A stretch of DNA of 64,000 nucleotides, from positions 1 through 64,000 of the forward strand of contig JAUTXW010003605.1 in the NCBI GenBank assembly GCA_030620095.1, written 5' to 3'. Both the position numbers and the translations under genes were made by a program. The notes beneath the pieces were generated by a model. The model saw nothing but the letters and a program-made list of their open reading frames with translations. It was not told the origin of the DNA and made no database searches. Every line of letters begins with the position of its first letter. The stretch's first letter is position 1. Of the stretch, positions 34,038-45,278 are shown piece by piece. This DNA comes from Kuschelorhynchus macadamiae (taxonomy: Eukaryota > Arthropoda > Insecta > Coleoptera > Curculionidae).

Positions 34038-36840
34038 TTAATATTTTAATCTATCTGGCGATTTTGGAATACGCTTAGGTCTATTTTCTATTAATAATGA
34101 AGTCCGTGACGATGAAGTGCTCGGTTTATTTTCAATAAGCAAGGAAAATGGATTATTTGTTTCAGTAGGAGAATTTAATTTATTTTCTGTTATTAGATCG
34201 CTCTCATCGTCATTTACCTCAATAATTTCATTAAGGTTACGCATTTCACATTTCCGTAACTGATTTTGATGTCTTTTCCACACTAATTTTTCATTTTTAT
34301 ACACTTTTACCAAGTACACATTTTTACCTAGTATTTTGTCAATATGACATATTGTCCAAGTTGGTTTTACGATATTACGATAATCCTTTGCATATACACA
34401 TTGACCAACTGAAAATTTCTCCTCTCTCTCCCCCTTAAAATACTTCTTATTTTTATCTTGAGCATTCTTGAGGTTTTCAATAATTTCAGAAGCATTTTTA
34501 GGTGGTTTTTCATTAATATTACAAGAGTTTAATAAATCAAATCGAGAACGAATTTGTCTACCTAAAAATAATCGAGATGGAGTTTCCCCAGTTGAGCAAT
34601 GTTCTGTTATTCGGTAGGTCATTAAAAATCTATCTAATGAACGATTAAAATTAATTTCATTATTATACATGCTTAATTCCTTAATCAAAAAATTCTTCAC
34701 AGTTTTTACACTATTTTCTGCAGCTCCGTTGGATGCTGCATGATATGTTGGTGAAGTTATATGTTTAATATTATTTTCTGACAAAAATAGTGTAAATTCC
34801 TCTGATGTCAACTGCCGACCATTGTCCGAGCAAAGAGTTTTAGGTAATCCATACCTAGCAAATAGCCCTCTAAGTCTATCAGTGGTTTGTGTCGACGTAA
34901 TACTGGACATAATAAAAACTTCTAGCCATTTAGAAAACACATCTAAAACAACTAAACAGAATTTTCCATTTATAGGTCCTAAAAAATCTATATGTATACG
35001 ATCCCAGGGATTTTCTGCAATTGGCCAAGAATGCAAAATTCCCTTGTTAGGATTTTTCTGATAAATTTGACAGACAACGCAAGACTTACATAACTCTTCA
35101 ATTTTACTATTTAAACTAGGCCACCAAACGTAGGAAAGGGCTAATGACTTCATTTTAGCAATGCCCATATGGGTGTTATGTAACATTTCCAAAACTGAAG
35201 TCTGTAAGGATTCTGGTATAATTACCCTTTGTCCCCATACAAGAACATTATTTGTGATTGATAGTTCGTCGCGTTTGTGAAAATATGGTTTTAAAATCGG
35301 ATTATTTATTTTTTCTGGCCAACCTGACAAAACAAAAGTAAAAATCTTAGACAAAATTTTATCTTTTTGCGTTGCATTTTCAATTTTAAACAAGTCAATC
35401 TTTAAATCAGAACATTCGTTTAAATAATTTATATGTAGGGAATCAAAATTATCGATATCATTATTTTCAGAAATTTTTATTGGCATTCTTGAAAGGAAAT
35501 CGGCAATATTTTGACTAGAGCTAACGTATTTTATATCAAAATCAAAACCGCTCAAAAAACAAGCATATCTTTGGAGCCTATTGGCTGCCATAATTGGTAT
35601 GCCTTTTTTTGGTCCAAAAATGGATACTAGTGCTTTATTATCTGTAATTAAAGTAAATTTATTTCCAAATAAAAATTGATAATATCTTTTTATGCCAAAA
35701 ATAATGCTGAAGGCTTCCTTATCGATTTGACTTCAACGTTTTTGTTGATCATTTAATGTTTTGGATGCAAAACAAATTGGTCGCTCCACACCGTTTTCAA
35801 AAACGTGAAATAAGACTGCCCCCACACCATAGTCAGAGGCGTCGACAGTTAATCTTAATGGAAGTTCAGGATTAAAATGAACTAGGAAATTATTCGATTG
35901 CAAAATACCTTTAACTTTTTCGAAGGACTCTAGACATTCGTTTGTCCAATTCCATGGCACATCTTTTTTTATTAAATTATATAAGGGATGTAAAATAGAA
36001 GGAATGTTAGGTATGAATCGATTATAGTAATTTATTGCCCCAATAAAAGATCTTAGTTGCGATACATTTTGTGGTACTGCAATTTTTTCAATAGCTTCTA
36101 ATTTCGTTTTGGACTTATGCAATCCATTTGCACTTATATCAAATCCCAAATAAGAAACAGAATTTGCGAAAAAATTGCATTTCTCTATTTTTACCGTAAG
36201 ACCACAATCTTCTAAAATATGTAAAACTTTTTCCAAATTTTGCTCATGTGCAGCGCGATCTTTTCCGGTAATTAAAATGTCATCCAGAAAGACAGATACG
36301 CCCTCTACATCTCGGAAAAGTTGATCTATTATTCGTTGAAATTGCCCTGGAGCACAACTAACCCCATAAGGTCATCTATTATAAAAAAATAGCCCTTTGT
36401 GCGTAGAAATAGTGGTTAATTTCGCGGATTCCTTTTCAAGAACAATTTGTTGGTATGCAGAACTCAGATCAATTTTTGAAAACTGCTCACCCCTACTTAG
36501 TTTAGCATACAAATCATCAATTCGCGGAATAGGGTACTTGTCCGCCACTAAAAATGGGTTTAAAGTGATTTTATAATCCCCACAAAGGCGAACAGAACCA
36601 TCTTCCTTTAAAACAGGAACGATTGGGGTGCCCCACTCACAATGTTCTATAGGCGTAATTATTCCTGAATCCGCTAACCTATCTAGCTCAGTTTCAACCT
36701 TAGATTTAAGTGCATATGGCAAGGGTCTGGGTTTAAAAAATTTAGGCACCGAATTTTCTTTTAAATATAATTTTAATTCAAGTTTGTTAAAACATCTTAT
36801 TTTATTAGAAAATACCTTGATGCTAATTTGTGTATATACT
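34038..36840 (-). pseudogene. Pol polyprotein (RT, RNase H, integrase) with two in-frame TGA stops
   Basis: One reading frame, minus 1 relative to gag, is open from about 36840 to 34038 except for TGA at 36372-36374 and 35733-35735. Order: VETELDRLADSGIITPIEHC and FSKIDLSSAYQQIVL (reverse transcriptase); FLDDILITG (its catalytic box) after the first stop; LRLTVDASDYGVGAVLF and the second RNase H acidic motif across the second stop; then an H-H-C-C zinc finger (LHNTHMG ... CKSCVVCQ) and the integrase core with Asp in HIDFLGP, Asp in CSDNGRQ and Glu in AAENSVK. There is no chromodomain, and the end is PKRIPKSPDRLKY. Both stops follow an Arg codon. Confidence 0.93.
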
Positions 36841-38024
36841 GATCGTTAGAGACGTAATTAATTTGCTTAAATTCCAGGTTAAACTTACAAATAAAATCTC
36901 TGCCAAGTAAGGCAATATTGCTCTCTTTGATAATATAAAATTTCAAATTAGATATTTTGTTATTGTATTGAACAGATAATTCAATTTGGCCAATTGGAGA
37001 AATTCTCCCGCCTGTATAATTTACCAAAGTTACATCTGTTTTAATCAACGGAACATTTTTAAAACATTTCTCATACATCACGCCAGGAATACAAGAAAGT
37101 GCTGCCCCCAAATCTAATTCAAAATTAAACAACCTATTGTTTATAAATATATCAATTGTTATTGGTTTAGAAACATTATTTTGAAGAGTATAGACCGGAA
37201 AATCATTCAAATTCAAACCGGAGTTCAAAACATTGTGATTATCAGTAACATTTTCAATATTTAAGCTATTTATATTTTTATGTTTACAATTTGCTGTATT
37301 GTGAGTTTTTGTACGACAATATCTACAATATTTATTCGAGTTACGATAAAAACACTTGCTTTCTAAATGCTTACCTTTCCGACAAATAGAACACAATTCA
37401 CTATCACCTGTTTTGTTATTTCCAACGTTGCCGGATGAACCTGAGGTACCAGCAGTCGTACCGCTTGAAAAGCGCGCGCTACCTCCCTGATGGTGACCTT
37501 GCTGTGACCTACCTCTGCCCCGACTTCTTTGGAAACCTTGAAGTCGGAAAATTTCGTGAGATTCTTGCTTCACGAAAGAATTATTCCTCATATTTAGGTT
37601 GATAGCACTGGTTTCAGCTGTCAATGCTATATTTATAGCTGCATCGAAGGTAATACTGGATTTTTGTTCCAACATTTTCTCCAAAACTCTTCCGGAATTT
37701 AATCCACAAATAAATCGATCACGGAGAATATTTTTCAATTGTTCTCCAAATTCACATTTTACACATAAACTACGAAGTCTGACGGCCCAATCTTGAATAC
37801 TTTCATTCGGTGACTTAAAATACCTTTCGGCAAAAACAATGGCGGAATAAAATTTAACACAAAATGAAGGCATCTTGAGCGAGTCCATTTAGCAAAATAG
37901 CTCTTTTTATGGATTCGTCAGTTATAGTATTTGCCACAAAAAATTGTTCCAAGCGATTTATGTGCACAGTCCAGTTATGTATTTTTGGGTTAAATTCCAA
38001 CTGCAAACCAACGGTCGCCGCCAT
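36797..38024 (-). pseudogene. Gag-protease polyprotein, frameshifted
   Basis: It begins MAATVGLQLEFNPKIHNWT at 38024 and runs 56 codons to a stop at 37854. The rest is in another frame from about 37888 to 36797, so one small indel near 37860 splits gag. It has two CX2CX4HX4C zinc knuckles (CSICRKGKHLESKC and CRYCRTKTHNTANC) after a Gly/Ser/Arg-rich stretch. The aspartic protease follows: FELDLGAALSCIPG, then IALLGRDFI. The usual D-T/S-G active site reads D-L-G here, a substitution that should harm activity. Its end overlaps the start of pol in the minus 1 frame. Confidence 0.9.
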
Positions 38025-38120
38025 TTTTGACACACACTATACACACTTACTGCTTTAACACACACTTTACTGTCTTTATAAACACTAAATATTAAATCGC
38101 GAGTTCAATAATTATCCAAA

Positions 38121-38133
38121 GTCCTCGTCGCCA
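38121..38133 (-). other. Primer-binding site candidate
   Basis: TGGCGACGAGGAC on the minus strand, two bases inside the 5' LTR, in the expected place and starting with TGG (complement of a tRNA CCA end). I cannot name the tRNA. Confidence 0.7.
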
Positions 38134-38135
38134 CT

Positions 38136-38356
38136 TGTAACGTCCTATGGGAAAAGGAAACTCCGAATATTACGTGTATTATTTTATTTCCCTATAGACG
38201 TACCTACATGTATTCCATTCCGATCTACACTGCTTTGCTAATAATAGGAATGCAGAAATAAGAGGTGGGGTGACCGTGACGGTACTAACGTGTGTCATAT
38301 GATGCGCTTTTAATAAATAAATAGATACAGGGTAAATAGAAAAGACAATCGTCACA
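38136..38356 (-). repeat. LTR, 5' copy (221 bp)
   Basis: The same sequence as 33688-33911 with TGTGACG...TTACA ends on the minus strand. As the upstream LTR it should hold the promoter. Confidence 0.93.
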
Positions 38357-38361
38357 CATCC
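38357..38361. repeat. LTR element target-site duplication, right
   Basis: CATCC, identical to 33683-33687. Confidence 0.9.
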
Positions 38362-38604
38362 TTTATATTTCTTACATCTAGTAAATATTGAGCCAGCCTA
38401 CTATTTCTGAACCATACATTAAAAATAAACAAATTGTTCCAAACTGCTGTATCTGAACACCAGTATACCACTGGCCATATGCTAAATGTAAAAGAAACCA
38501 AAGTTCTAGCGTGGGTTTCAGCATTTTATAAATGAAAAATTGGAGAATCTATTAAAATCCTTAAACATTTAATCTTAACACAAGGTCACGGTTCGCCGAG
38601 TATA

Positions 38605-38653
38605 AGGCGGGTATAAAAGCCCGCCTGAATCTCTGCGAGCTAATTTAGTGTTC
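38605..38653 (+). promoter_or_regulatory. TATA-box promoter candidate within a hairpin
   Basis: TATAAAA at 38612-38618 forms the loop of a perfect AGGCGGG/CCCGCCT stem (38605-38611 and 38620-38626). TTAGTG and TTCAGA initiator-like strings lie about 33-40 bases downstream. It could be the promoter of the inverted-repeat element. Prediction only. Confidence 0.35.
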
Positions 38654-38674
38654 AGATCTCGGAGAGAAAAGATC

Positions 38675-38710
38675 CCGAAAGATGCCTAGAGCAATCAAAG
38701 GCGAAACGTC
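38675..38710 (+). ncRNA. Degenerate hammerhead-ribozyme-like motif
   Basis: CCGAAAGATGCCT...AGGCGAAACGTC: a GCCT/AGGC stem II followed by GAAAC and GTC, the layout of the short hammerheads known in Penelope-like elements. The first core block is altered (CCGAAAGA instead of CTGANGA), so activity is doubtful. Confidence 0.35.
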
Positions 38711-38871
38711 AAATAGGAATACCAATTTAACACGGTCTGATCCCAAGAACTATGATTTTCTAAATCTTTTATATATTTCAGCTAATGTAAATTCCTCTTT
38801 CTAAACTATATAAAATATGCGAAATATTTCAAATAATATTTATAGTCTATTAAATACTCATAAATTGGTAC

Positions 38872-39297
38872 CTGGAGTTGTGCTAGTACTAATTGGTTTA
38901 GGACTACTTGTAGCGTTACTTCCACTTGTAAATAATCCACTACTGTCAATTACTTCATTTGAAGCTTGGTTGATTATACCATTTTCGAAGATTTGGGTTA
39001 TATTTTTTTCTATAACTGTTTTTTCAGGAACAGATGTGGTGCCTGTACCGACTGATAATGGCGAATTTGGAGAAGATGGTGAACCCGTTGAGTCACCAGT
39101 TGTTAGGAGAGAGCTAACTGTTGTTGAAGTATGTACACTTGGCCGTTCTGGCATTATTGTCGTTGATAACTTTGTGGTTGACGATGTTCCGTTACTGGAA
39201 ATAGAGGGTTTTTTGGTCAAAATTACTGGGGGTTTTCTCGTTGAAGCCTTAGTTGTTGTTGTTCGTACATTTGTTTGACTTGATGGAACTGGTTTAG
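38872..39297 (-). CDS. Stalk exon 2, Ser/Thr/Pro-rich (142 codons)
   Basis: The acceptor TTTTTTAG at 39298 is followed by a phase-1 completion (Ala), then KPVPSSQTNVRTTTTKAST, KPSISSNGTSSTTKLSTT, TGDSTGSPSSPNSPLSVGTG and a less repetitive EKTVIEKNITQIFENG. It ends ISTSTTP plus one base at donor CAG|GTACCA. Extracellular mucin-like spacer with NGT, NIT and NAT sequons. The length is a multiple of three with phase 1 at both ends, so it can be skipped without shifting the frame. Confidence 0.85.
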
Positions 39298-39372
39298 CTA
39301 AAAAACTGACTGTTAATAAATTGAAGTTATTATTAAGCTACTAAAATGTTAAATTTTCATCATACAGGTACA

Positions 39373-39375
<3 letters not shown>

Positions 39376-39461
<86 letters not shown>
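39376..39461. repeat. (TA)n microsatellite, about 86 bp
   Basis: Pure TA tract, 79 bases upstream of stalk exon 2 in transcription order. Confidence 0.96.
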
Positions 39462-39465
<4 letters not shown>

Positions 39466-40937
39466 GAATGGCTTCTCGTTTCTTAAACAAACAGAGCGCC
39501 AGGAACCGCACAGAAATTGATATTTCTCTTTTCTTCTATTTTGCAAAGATTCGTATCTTTTTGTGCTCGTATCAAAAGCGGTTTAGTGCACCATAATGCT
39601 TACAGATGGCGCCACTGGTTGCCTATTTCCCGCATCTACTTTCTAAGTCTAATGACATGCCACATTATTTGTTTCAGTATTTGGTAATTCGGTTTTAATA
39701 CTGATACTCCCCAAGAAAACTGATGAGCTTTGCCGGATTCTAAAACAAACAGAGCCTCATGTTTTGGTCGTTTTTTTACCCATTGGCATAGGAGTAATCC
39801 CTCATCTTGAGTTCTTTAAATGGTAACCGATTTATCCTTTTTTTTGTTAGTAAGCAATTCACTCTAGAATATAGAGCATGGTTACTAACGTCTTAATAGA
39901 CTTTCTTGTACAGCGTGGAGTATAAAAGGCTGGTTCTTTCTAATTCTATAGAGTTTAAGTTGGTTGCTTAGTAAATGCAAGCTAAAGGAAATTATATCTT
40001 TAGATTGTTCCAGTTACGAGCTTATCCCTAGCAACTAATGATGCAGGTGCTTGCGGTTCCAGTACATATAAAATTATACCTATTTAGCAGAAAGTACAGA
40101 CCACGTTACAGACATTGCCCATTTTCTTTATTGCCGCTTAAGTTTTTGGAACAATTTTTGATATATAAGTATGCTGTGTCACGCCAAATTCAAAAAATAG
40201 GGCCGCCAACGTTCTACGTGTCGGCGGTGGGCCAAAAAACATTGATTAAATTTTAATTAATTAAATTTGAATTATATCAATTTAATTTTTTCCTCTTATT
40301 TTTAATGTTATCTTGCTTGTTCCTGAAACGTTAAAATATGTTTTGGTTATTTTGTTTAAGTCATTAAATTACCTATCCCATTCTCAATTTGTAAAATCCT
40401 GTAATCAACTTAATATTTTAGTATTTACACACCTATTGTTGTCAGTTTGAGGTTAATTTTTGTTTTGTATCTCTGCATAATCTCTGCATTATTCTATTTT
40501 TTATAATTTTCTATCTTGTAATGAACGTAGGTAGATATTATAATATTTGTTGGTTCATTTCATTCGTTATTTTCTACTTTGATGCTTACTACGTTTCAAT
40601 AGAAATACCTACAACTTTAAAACTTGTTTTATTAAGTTTTACGTATCATCCATTAAATAATTCGCATAATTCAACTTTTTGATTTTTTTTTCTATTTGAT
40701 TATGTTTAGAATAAAACAATAAAAGTTTATTCTGGAAGGTACTAAATTTCTATGAAAATACTTTTGTCCTTAATAAAGAAAATAATTTTAACGAAGAGAC
40801 AGTTTTGTTGCAAGTTTTTTTAATTGATTTGTTAAAAAATATTTGTCAGTTCTGTATAAAAAAATATTCCTTATTAAATATTATTGCTTTCAGAATAACA
40901 ACATTATAGTATTATTTATTATATTGCTAACATTTAC
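39462..40937. other. Intron sequence, nothing recognised
   Basis: AT-rich intron between stalk exons 1 and 2. Frames at 39372-39596 and 40038-40256 are not supported as genes. Confidence 0.4.
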
Positions 40938-41553
40938 CTGTGGTTCTTGTTGAAGTAGGTCTTGTCACTCTTTTCGTAGGTTTTGTTGTTCGCTTGGTGG
41001 CAGTTGTTCTGCTAGTCGTCGTTACAATGGGTCTTCTCGTTGTAGTACTAACTTTGGCTGGCTTACTAGGTTTTTGAGTAGGCTTGTTGCTGGAAAATGG
41101 TTTGGTTGGTTTTGTGTTCGGTTTGCTGGGTACCGGACTTGGTTTGGAGGTTTTTTTGTAAGGTTTTGACTGTTCAGTCACAGAGGGCCTTAATTTGGTA
41201 GTAGTGCTCGGAAGTGTTGTAGAAGTTCTAACTGGTTCAGTAGGATATTTAGTGGTGATAGACTGTACCGGCCTGAAGGTAGTTGTTTCTAAGACAGTTC
41301 CGTCGATTACCTGAAAAGTTTGAAGCTTTTGCGCTGATGTAGTTATCTCTGTGGTACTCGTAATTCTTGTAGCAGTAATCGGAGTTATTTTTTCGCCGAA
41401 AGGTCTTATTGTAGGTCTGACTTGGATGATTGTGCTAGGGATTTTTGTGCTGGTGGTTTCTATTGTCGTTATTTTGTTAGTGGTAGAATACTTTTCTGCC
41501 GTCGTTGTAACTGGTTTTTCATTCTGTTGGCTTAACTTGTTGACACTCTGAAC
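40938..41553 (-). CDS. Stalk exon 1, Thr/Lys/Pro-rich (205 codons)
   Basis: The acceptor CATGCTAG at 41554 gives a phase-0 start: VQSVNKLSQQNEKPVTTTAE. The exon then carries YSTTNKITTIETTSTKIPS, a run of KP and TTR repeats (KPNTKPTKPFSSNKPTQKPS, RPIVTTTSRTTATKRTTKPT) and ends TRPTSTRTT plus one base at donor CAG|GTAAAT. The Lys/Pro half is strongly basic, unlike the later stalk exons, and may bind sulfated matrix glycans (inference). The phase-0 start matches the phase-0 end of the disulfide-knot exon. Confidence 0.87.
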
Positions 41554-41789
41554 CTAGCATGGTAAAAAAGTAAATTAAAAGTCTGGAAACTCCTTACATT
41601 TAAATTTAATCAATAAACACAAAATGATGCTACTGCTAGAAAAAGAAAGTGAGGGCTCAATGAATTCGGAATGATATCGAGAAAAATGTACGAAACGCAC
41701 ATAAACAATTTCAAAAGTTATTACCAAATTAGGATTAAAAAAACAGTTTAGTATTTTTTCAATTAACCCGGAAACTATTAATATTTAAG

Positions 41790-42000
41790 ACATTTTAGAA
41801 AATGATTTCTAAAAACGAAGAAATTTCCATTAAAAAAGTCCCGACTTCCGGAAGTATCCCGGAACTCTATCTCTATTATTAATAATTTCAATTTAATGTT
41901 AGAGCTTATTGATCTGCGCAGCGAGCGCTAACCGGGTAAGTAAATTTATACTATTAAATATTAATTTAAAATTTTTTGATTTTTCATATATGTTATACTC
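41790..42000 (+). repeat. Outer inverted repeat, left arm
   Basis: Matches the complement of 44035-44240: GAACT.TATCTCTATTAT.AATAAT, AATTT.ATGTT and CTATTAAATATTAATTTAAA recur in mirrored order. It brackets the mariner element at 42136-43886. Confidence 0.7.
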
Positions 42001-42135
42001 TATAACATTATAATATTGTGATGGTTTTAATTATTATAACCTATTAGTTATTAGTTATTGAGGCTTACAAAAGCCTAAAAAAATGTTGGATTCAATAATT
42101 AATTGATTATAATAATTAAAAATGTCTCATATATT

Positions 42136-43886
42136 GGGTGCCGCATCCAAAGGTATCACATTATAATGCTACATTAATCGAAAAATAAGAAAGGGATCAA
42201 AACGCGGTTGTTTTTGACGGTGTTGCGAAATCTACAAATTCATTATGCTATTTTTTTGAAATAGGCATTTATTTTACTAAATATTACTGGATTATGTTAA
42301 ATGGAACACCCTGTAGATTTTATCATCTGAAGAATGCATGATCCTCCGACCTTTCAAAAATGTATACATTGTAATAATTTATTATTAGTTTATTTCTTTT
42401 ATTAACAATTGGAGATAACTTTAATAAATGAAATAACATAAACTAACTAAACTTAAAACAAAAATTAATAAACCATTTATTGGAAGTGCCCGCCATTAAC
42501 ATTTATGAAATCATTTAAAATTATAATCAGATGATCAAATGCGTTTTGCAGCATATCTTGAGGAATATTTCTTAGGTTATTCACCAGTTCCTGAAATGTA
42601 TGTGGAACTCCAAAAAAAAATCAGGAACAGACATAAGGCAGAATAAGGTGCCCATTTCATTTGACCTGCTCTACCTATCGATCGGCCAGGAAATTTTCTG
42701 TTGACAGATTCTCGAGCAATCATCCAAAAATACGCTGGAGCGCCATCTTGTTGCAAAAACAACATCTTCCTAATCAATTTGTGGGTAAAAAAAGTGTTCT
42801 AACATATCTGTGTAATTATCTCCTCGTGCGTTCCATACATTTTTCTCGAAGAAATGCCACACCACACAGACCATTTTTTGGTGAATCTCGTTCAAATTCG
42901 TTTAAAGCACATGATTGTCAATTCCTCCAATACGAGATGTTTGGTTTATTTACTCGCCCACTTATATAGAAAATAGCTTCATCTGACATAAATGTCGTTC
43001 TAGGGTATCTCCGAATAAGTCTAAAATTGTTTCAGACAAAAATAATCGTTTTTCGTGACATATTCCGGAATCTTCTGAAAGGTTTGTATTTTATACATAT
43101 TCAATTCTAAGGCTTTCAATAGTCTGTGAACTATGGTTTTTGACATTTCTAATGCACTTGCAATTTTTGTAACGGAATTTCTATTGTTATGATTGCCAAA
43201 TTTTCTACAATTTCCAGTAGGTCATCTAAAAGATTTGGATGCTGGATTATCCTACGTTTTTTCCCGACTGAGCCATTTATTCTAAATTTTTGAGCCCATA
43301 GTAAAACAGCATTTCTTGATGGTGAATTCCTAACAAAAATTGCCCGAAAACGTCTTCGATTCCTATTAAAAATTGCCCGAAACGTCGTCATATTGATTTT
43401 AATTCAATATATAGGGTTACTGTTTATATTTTTTCTAGCAAGGCAAAAATTTTAATTTTTAAAGTTAAACAGGGTTTTCATAAACGTAACAGTGACATTG
43501 TCATCTTTGTGTTGCTATGAAACTACGCCGACTAGTAAAAAAACACAACGTATTAATTTGCAAACATTTTGTTAGTTCGCTGAAAACTGCATTTTCTGTT
43601 GTCTGGTTTCAAGACAAATAAAACAATGTATACATTTTTGAAAAGTAGAAAGGTCCTTTGGTGATAAAATAATATACAGAATGTTCCATGTACAATAATT
43701 AGGTAATATTCACTAAAATAAATACTTATTTAAAAAAAATACTGCAATGGATTTGGAGAATTAGCAATACCGCCAAAAAAAACTTCAAAAAATTCTTAGT
43801 AATTCTATTCAAACCGCGTTTTAAAACCTTTCTTAGTTTTTGAGGTATTCAGCAATATCATGTGATACCTTTGGATGGGACACCCA
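42136..43886 (-). mobile_element. Mariner-like transposon with long terminal inverted repeats
   Basis: Left arm 42136-42375 and right arm 43620-43886 are inverted copies (GGGTG.C.CATCCAAAGGTATCACAT at the tips, AAAACGCGGTT, ATTTATTTTA, GGAACA, TTTCAAAAATGTATACATTG inside). A mariner-type transposase relic lies between. No clear TA duplication at the tips. It sits in the intron between the disulfide-knot exon and stalk exon 1. Confidence 0.8.
42477..43391 (-). pseudogene. Mariner-type transposase, broken
   Basis: The N-terminal piece has RNSPSRNAVLLWAQKFRING, a helix-turn-helix typical of insect mariner-like transposases. The middle piece has LFLQQDGAPAYFW with the second catalytic Asp, then NRKFPGRSIGRAGQMKWAPY. 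The end reads NDFINVNGGHFQ before a stop at 42477. The final catalytic block (normally SPDL.P.DFFLWG) is scrambled by frameshift. The first Asp region was not recognised. Confidence 0.78.
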
Positions 43887-44034
43887 GAAGTATAGTTGTA
43901 ATAAAGTCTCCCCGAAGCGATATAATTTTAGTGGCTTTTGCTTAACAATTAATCAGTTTGAAATATAAACAATAGGCTCGCTTCTTAAAAAATCAGTGAA
44001 AAAACTTAGCTGAATATTATTCCTTCAAGAGTTT

Positions 44035-44240
44035 AGATAATCCCATCATTTTTTAAAATGTTTAAATTAATATTTAATAGAATAAAAGAAATTGTTTACT
44101 GGTTACGGTCGGCTTTGAGGCATCCTAACGGATCAGCATTCGCTTCGCCAAGCTGTGTTTTCAACATCAAATTAAGATTATTGATAATAGAGATAAAGTT
44201 CTGGGAGTAGAAATTTTCCTATTAGACACTTCTTTCTCTT
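44035..44240 (-). repeat. Outer inverted repeat, right arm
   Basis: Complement of 41790-42000. Together they suggest an older palindromic element into which the mariner inserted. Confidence 0.7.
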
Positions 44241-45223
44241 TTAGAATATTTTCATACAATCTCTTAAAATAATTTCTGAGTTATGTGCAAAAAACTAAAG
44301 TCATTTTTTTAAAATCTTAATTAGTTAATATTTTTTGAAATTCTTTATTTACAGGTTTGTATCTTTTTAACATTTTTCTAGACGTTATTCCGAATCGTAT
44401 GAGATCTCACTCATATTTTTTGCTATCAACCTATCAAACTACCTATTTATATAAACTAGGATAGGGCTAGTAACACTACTTGTCTGCTATCTGTATATAT
44501 TGTGATAATTTCGCCGTTGGGTTAATATTGATTATCTATTATTATTATATTATAGACAAAATACTTAGTAAAGAAGAGCAATACAAAAAAACAGTAGAGA
44601 TTAATGAAAATAACCTATTTCATAATTTAACTTTGCAGGAAAAATTACATCAAATGTTGCTATTTTTTTTAAGAATAAAGGAGCAAATATAGCTTTTCGG
44701 ATACCCTTGGTAAATATATTAAAAACAATAAGACAAAAACAAGATATAAAAAATCCGCTATTAAAAAGATATATTGTGAAACCCAAAATTATATATAGGA
44801 CAAACGAGCAGAAAACAAAAAGATAATTCTAGTTACTCTAATTAGTTAATTCAAAATCAGAACGCAAAAGCAAATTAGTAAAATTGAGCGCCAGAGGCAG
44901 TTTTGTTAAACCTTTATTCGATTATAACGAAAACATCTCAACTATTTTATCTGTATCATATTCGCAAAAACTGTGACGGTTTAGGCATTTATTGCCTACA
45001 TTTTGTGTGACACACTTTTTAATAAATTTTTTCATCTGATGAAGCTGCATATCATGTGTATTTTTTAAAGTAAATTGACTGGAAATTTTAAACAAATGTT
45101 TGCATTTATTTAGGATTGGATTTTCAGCAAATAATGGCTAACTCTATTTAATAAAAAGTTTTCGACTAACGCAAATAGTGCAAAAGGGTTATGAATTGTT
45201 GTCAGAACATATTATATGGAGTA

Positions 45224-45226
<3 letters not shown>
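44241..45226. other. Intron sequence, nothing recognised
   Basis: AT-rich sequence. The frame at 44480-44692 has no protein-like features beyond chance. Confidence 0.4.

Positions 45227-45274
<48 letters not shown>
45227..45274. repeat. (TA)n microsatellite, about 48 bp
   Basis: Pure TA tract. Confidence 0.95.

Positions 45275-45278
<4 letters not shown>

Larger units (their letters stand above)
33688..38356 (-). mobile_element. Ty3/Gypsy LTR retrotransposon, 4669 bp
   Basis: Flanked by two nearly identical LTRs (224 and 221 bp) and a 5-bp CATCC duplication. It has gag-protease and polymerase regions in the order protease, reverse transcriptase, RNase H, integrase, which defines Ty3/Gypsy. 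The gag start and the lack of an envelope gene suggest the Mag/K02A2.6-like group, less surely. It runs in the same direction as the host gene. The LTRs differ only by a small indel and a few bases, so insertion was recent, yet gag has a frameshift and pol two stops. Confidence 0.95.
38357..38766 (-). repeat. Right arm of the old inverted repeat
   Basis: Complementary to 33375-33687. It is about 100 bases longer than the left arm, because 38560-38660 has no clear counterpart there. Before the LTR insertion the two arms would have been nearly back to back. The outer third carries a TATA-type promoter candidate and a hammerhead-like motif, both listed separately. Confidence 0.78.
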
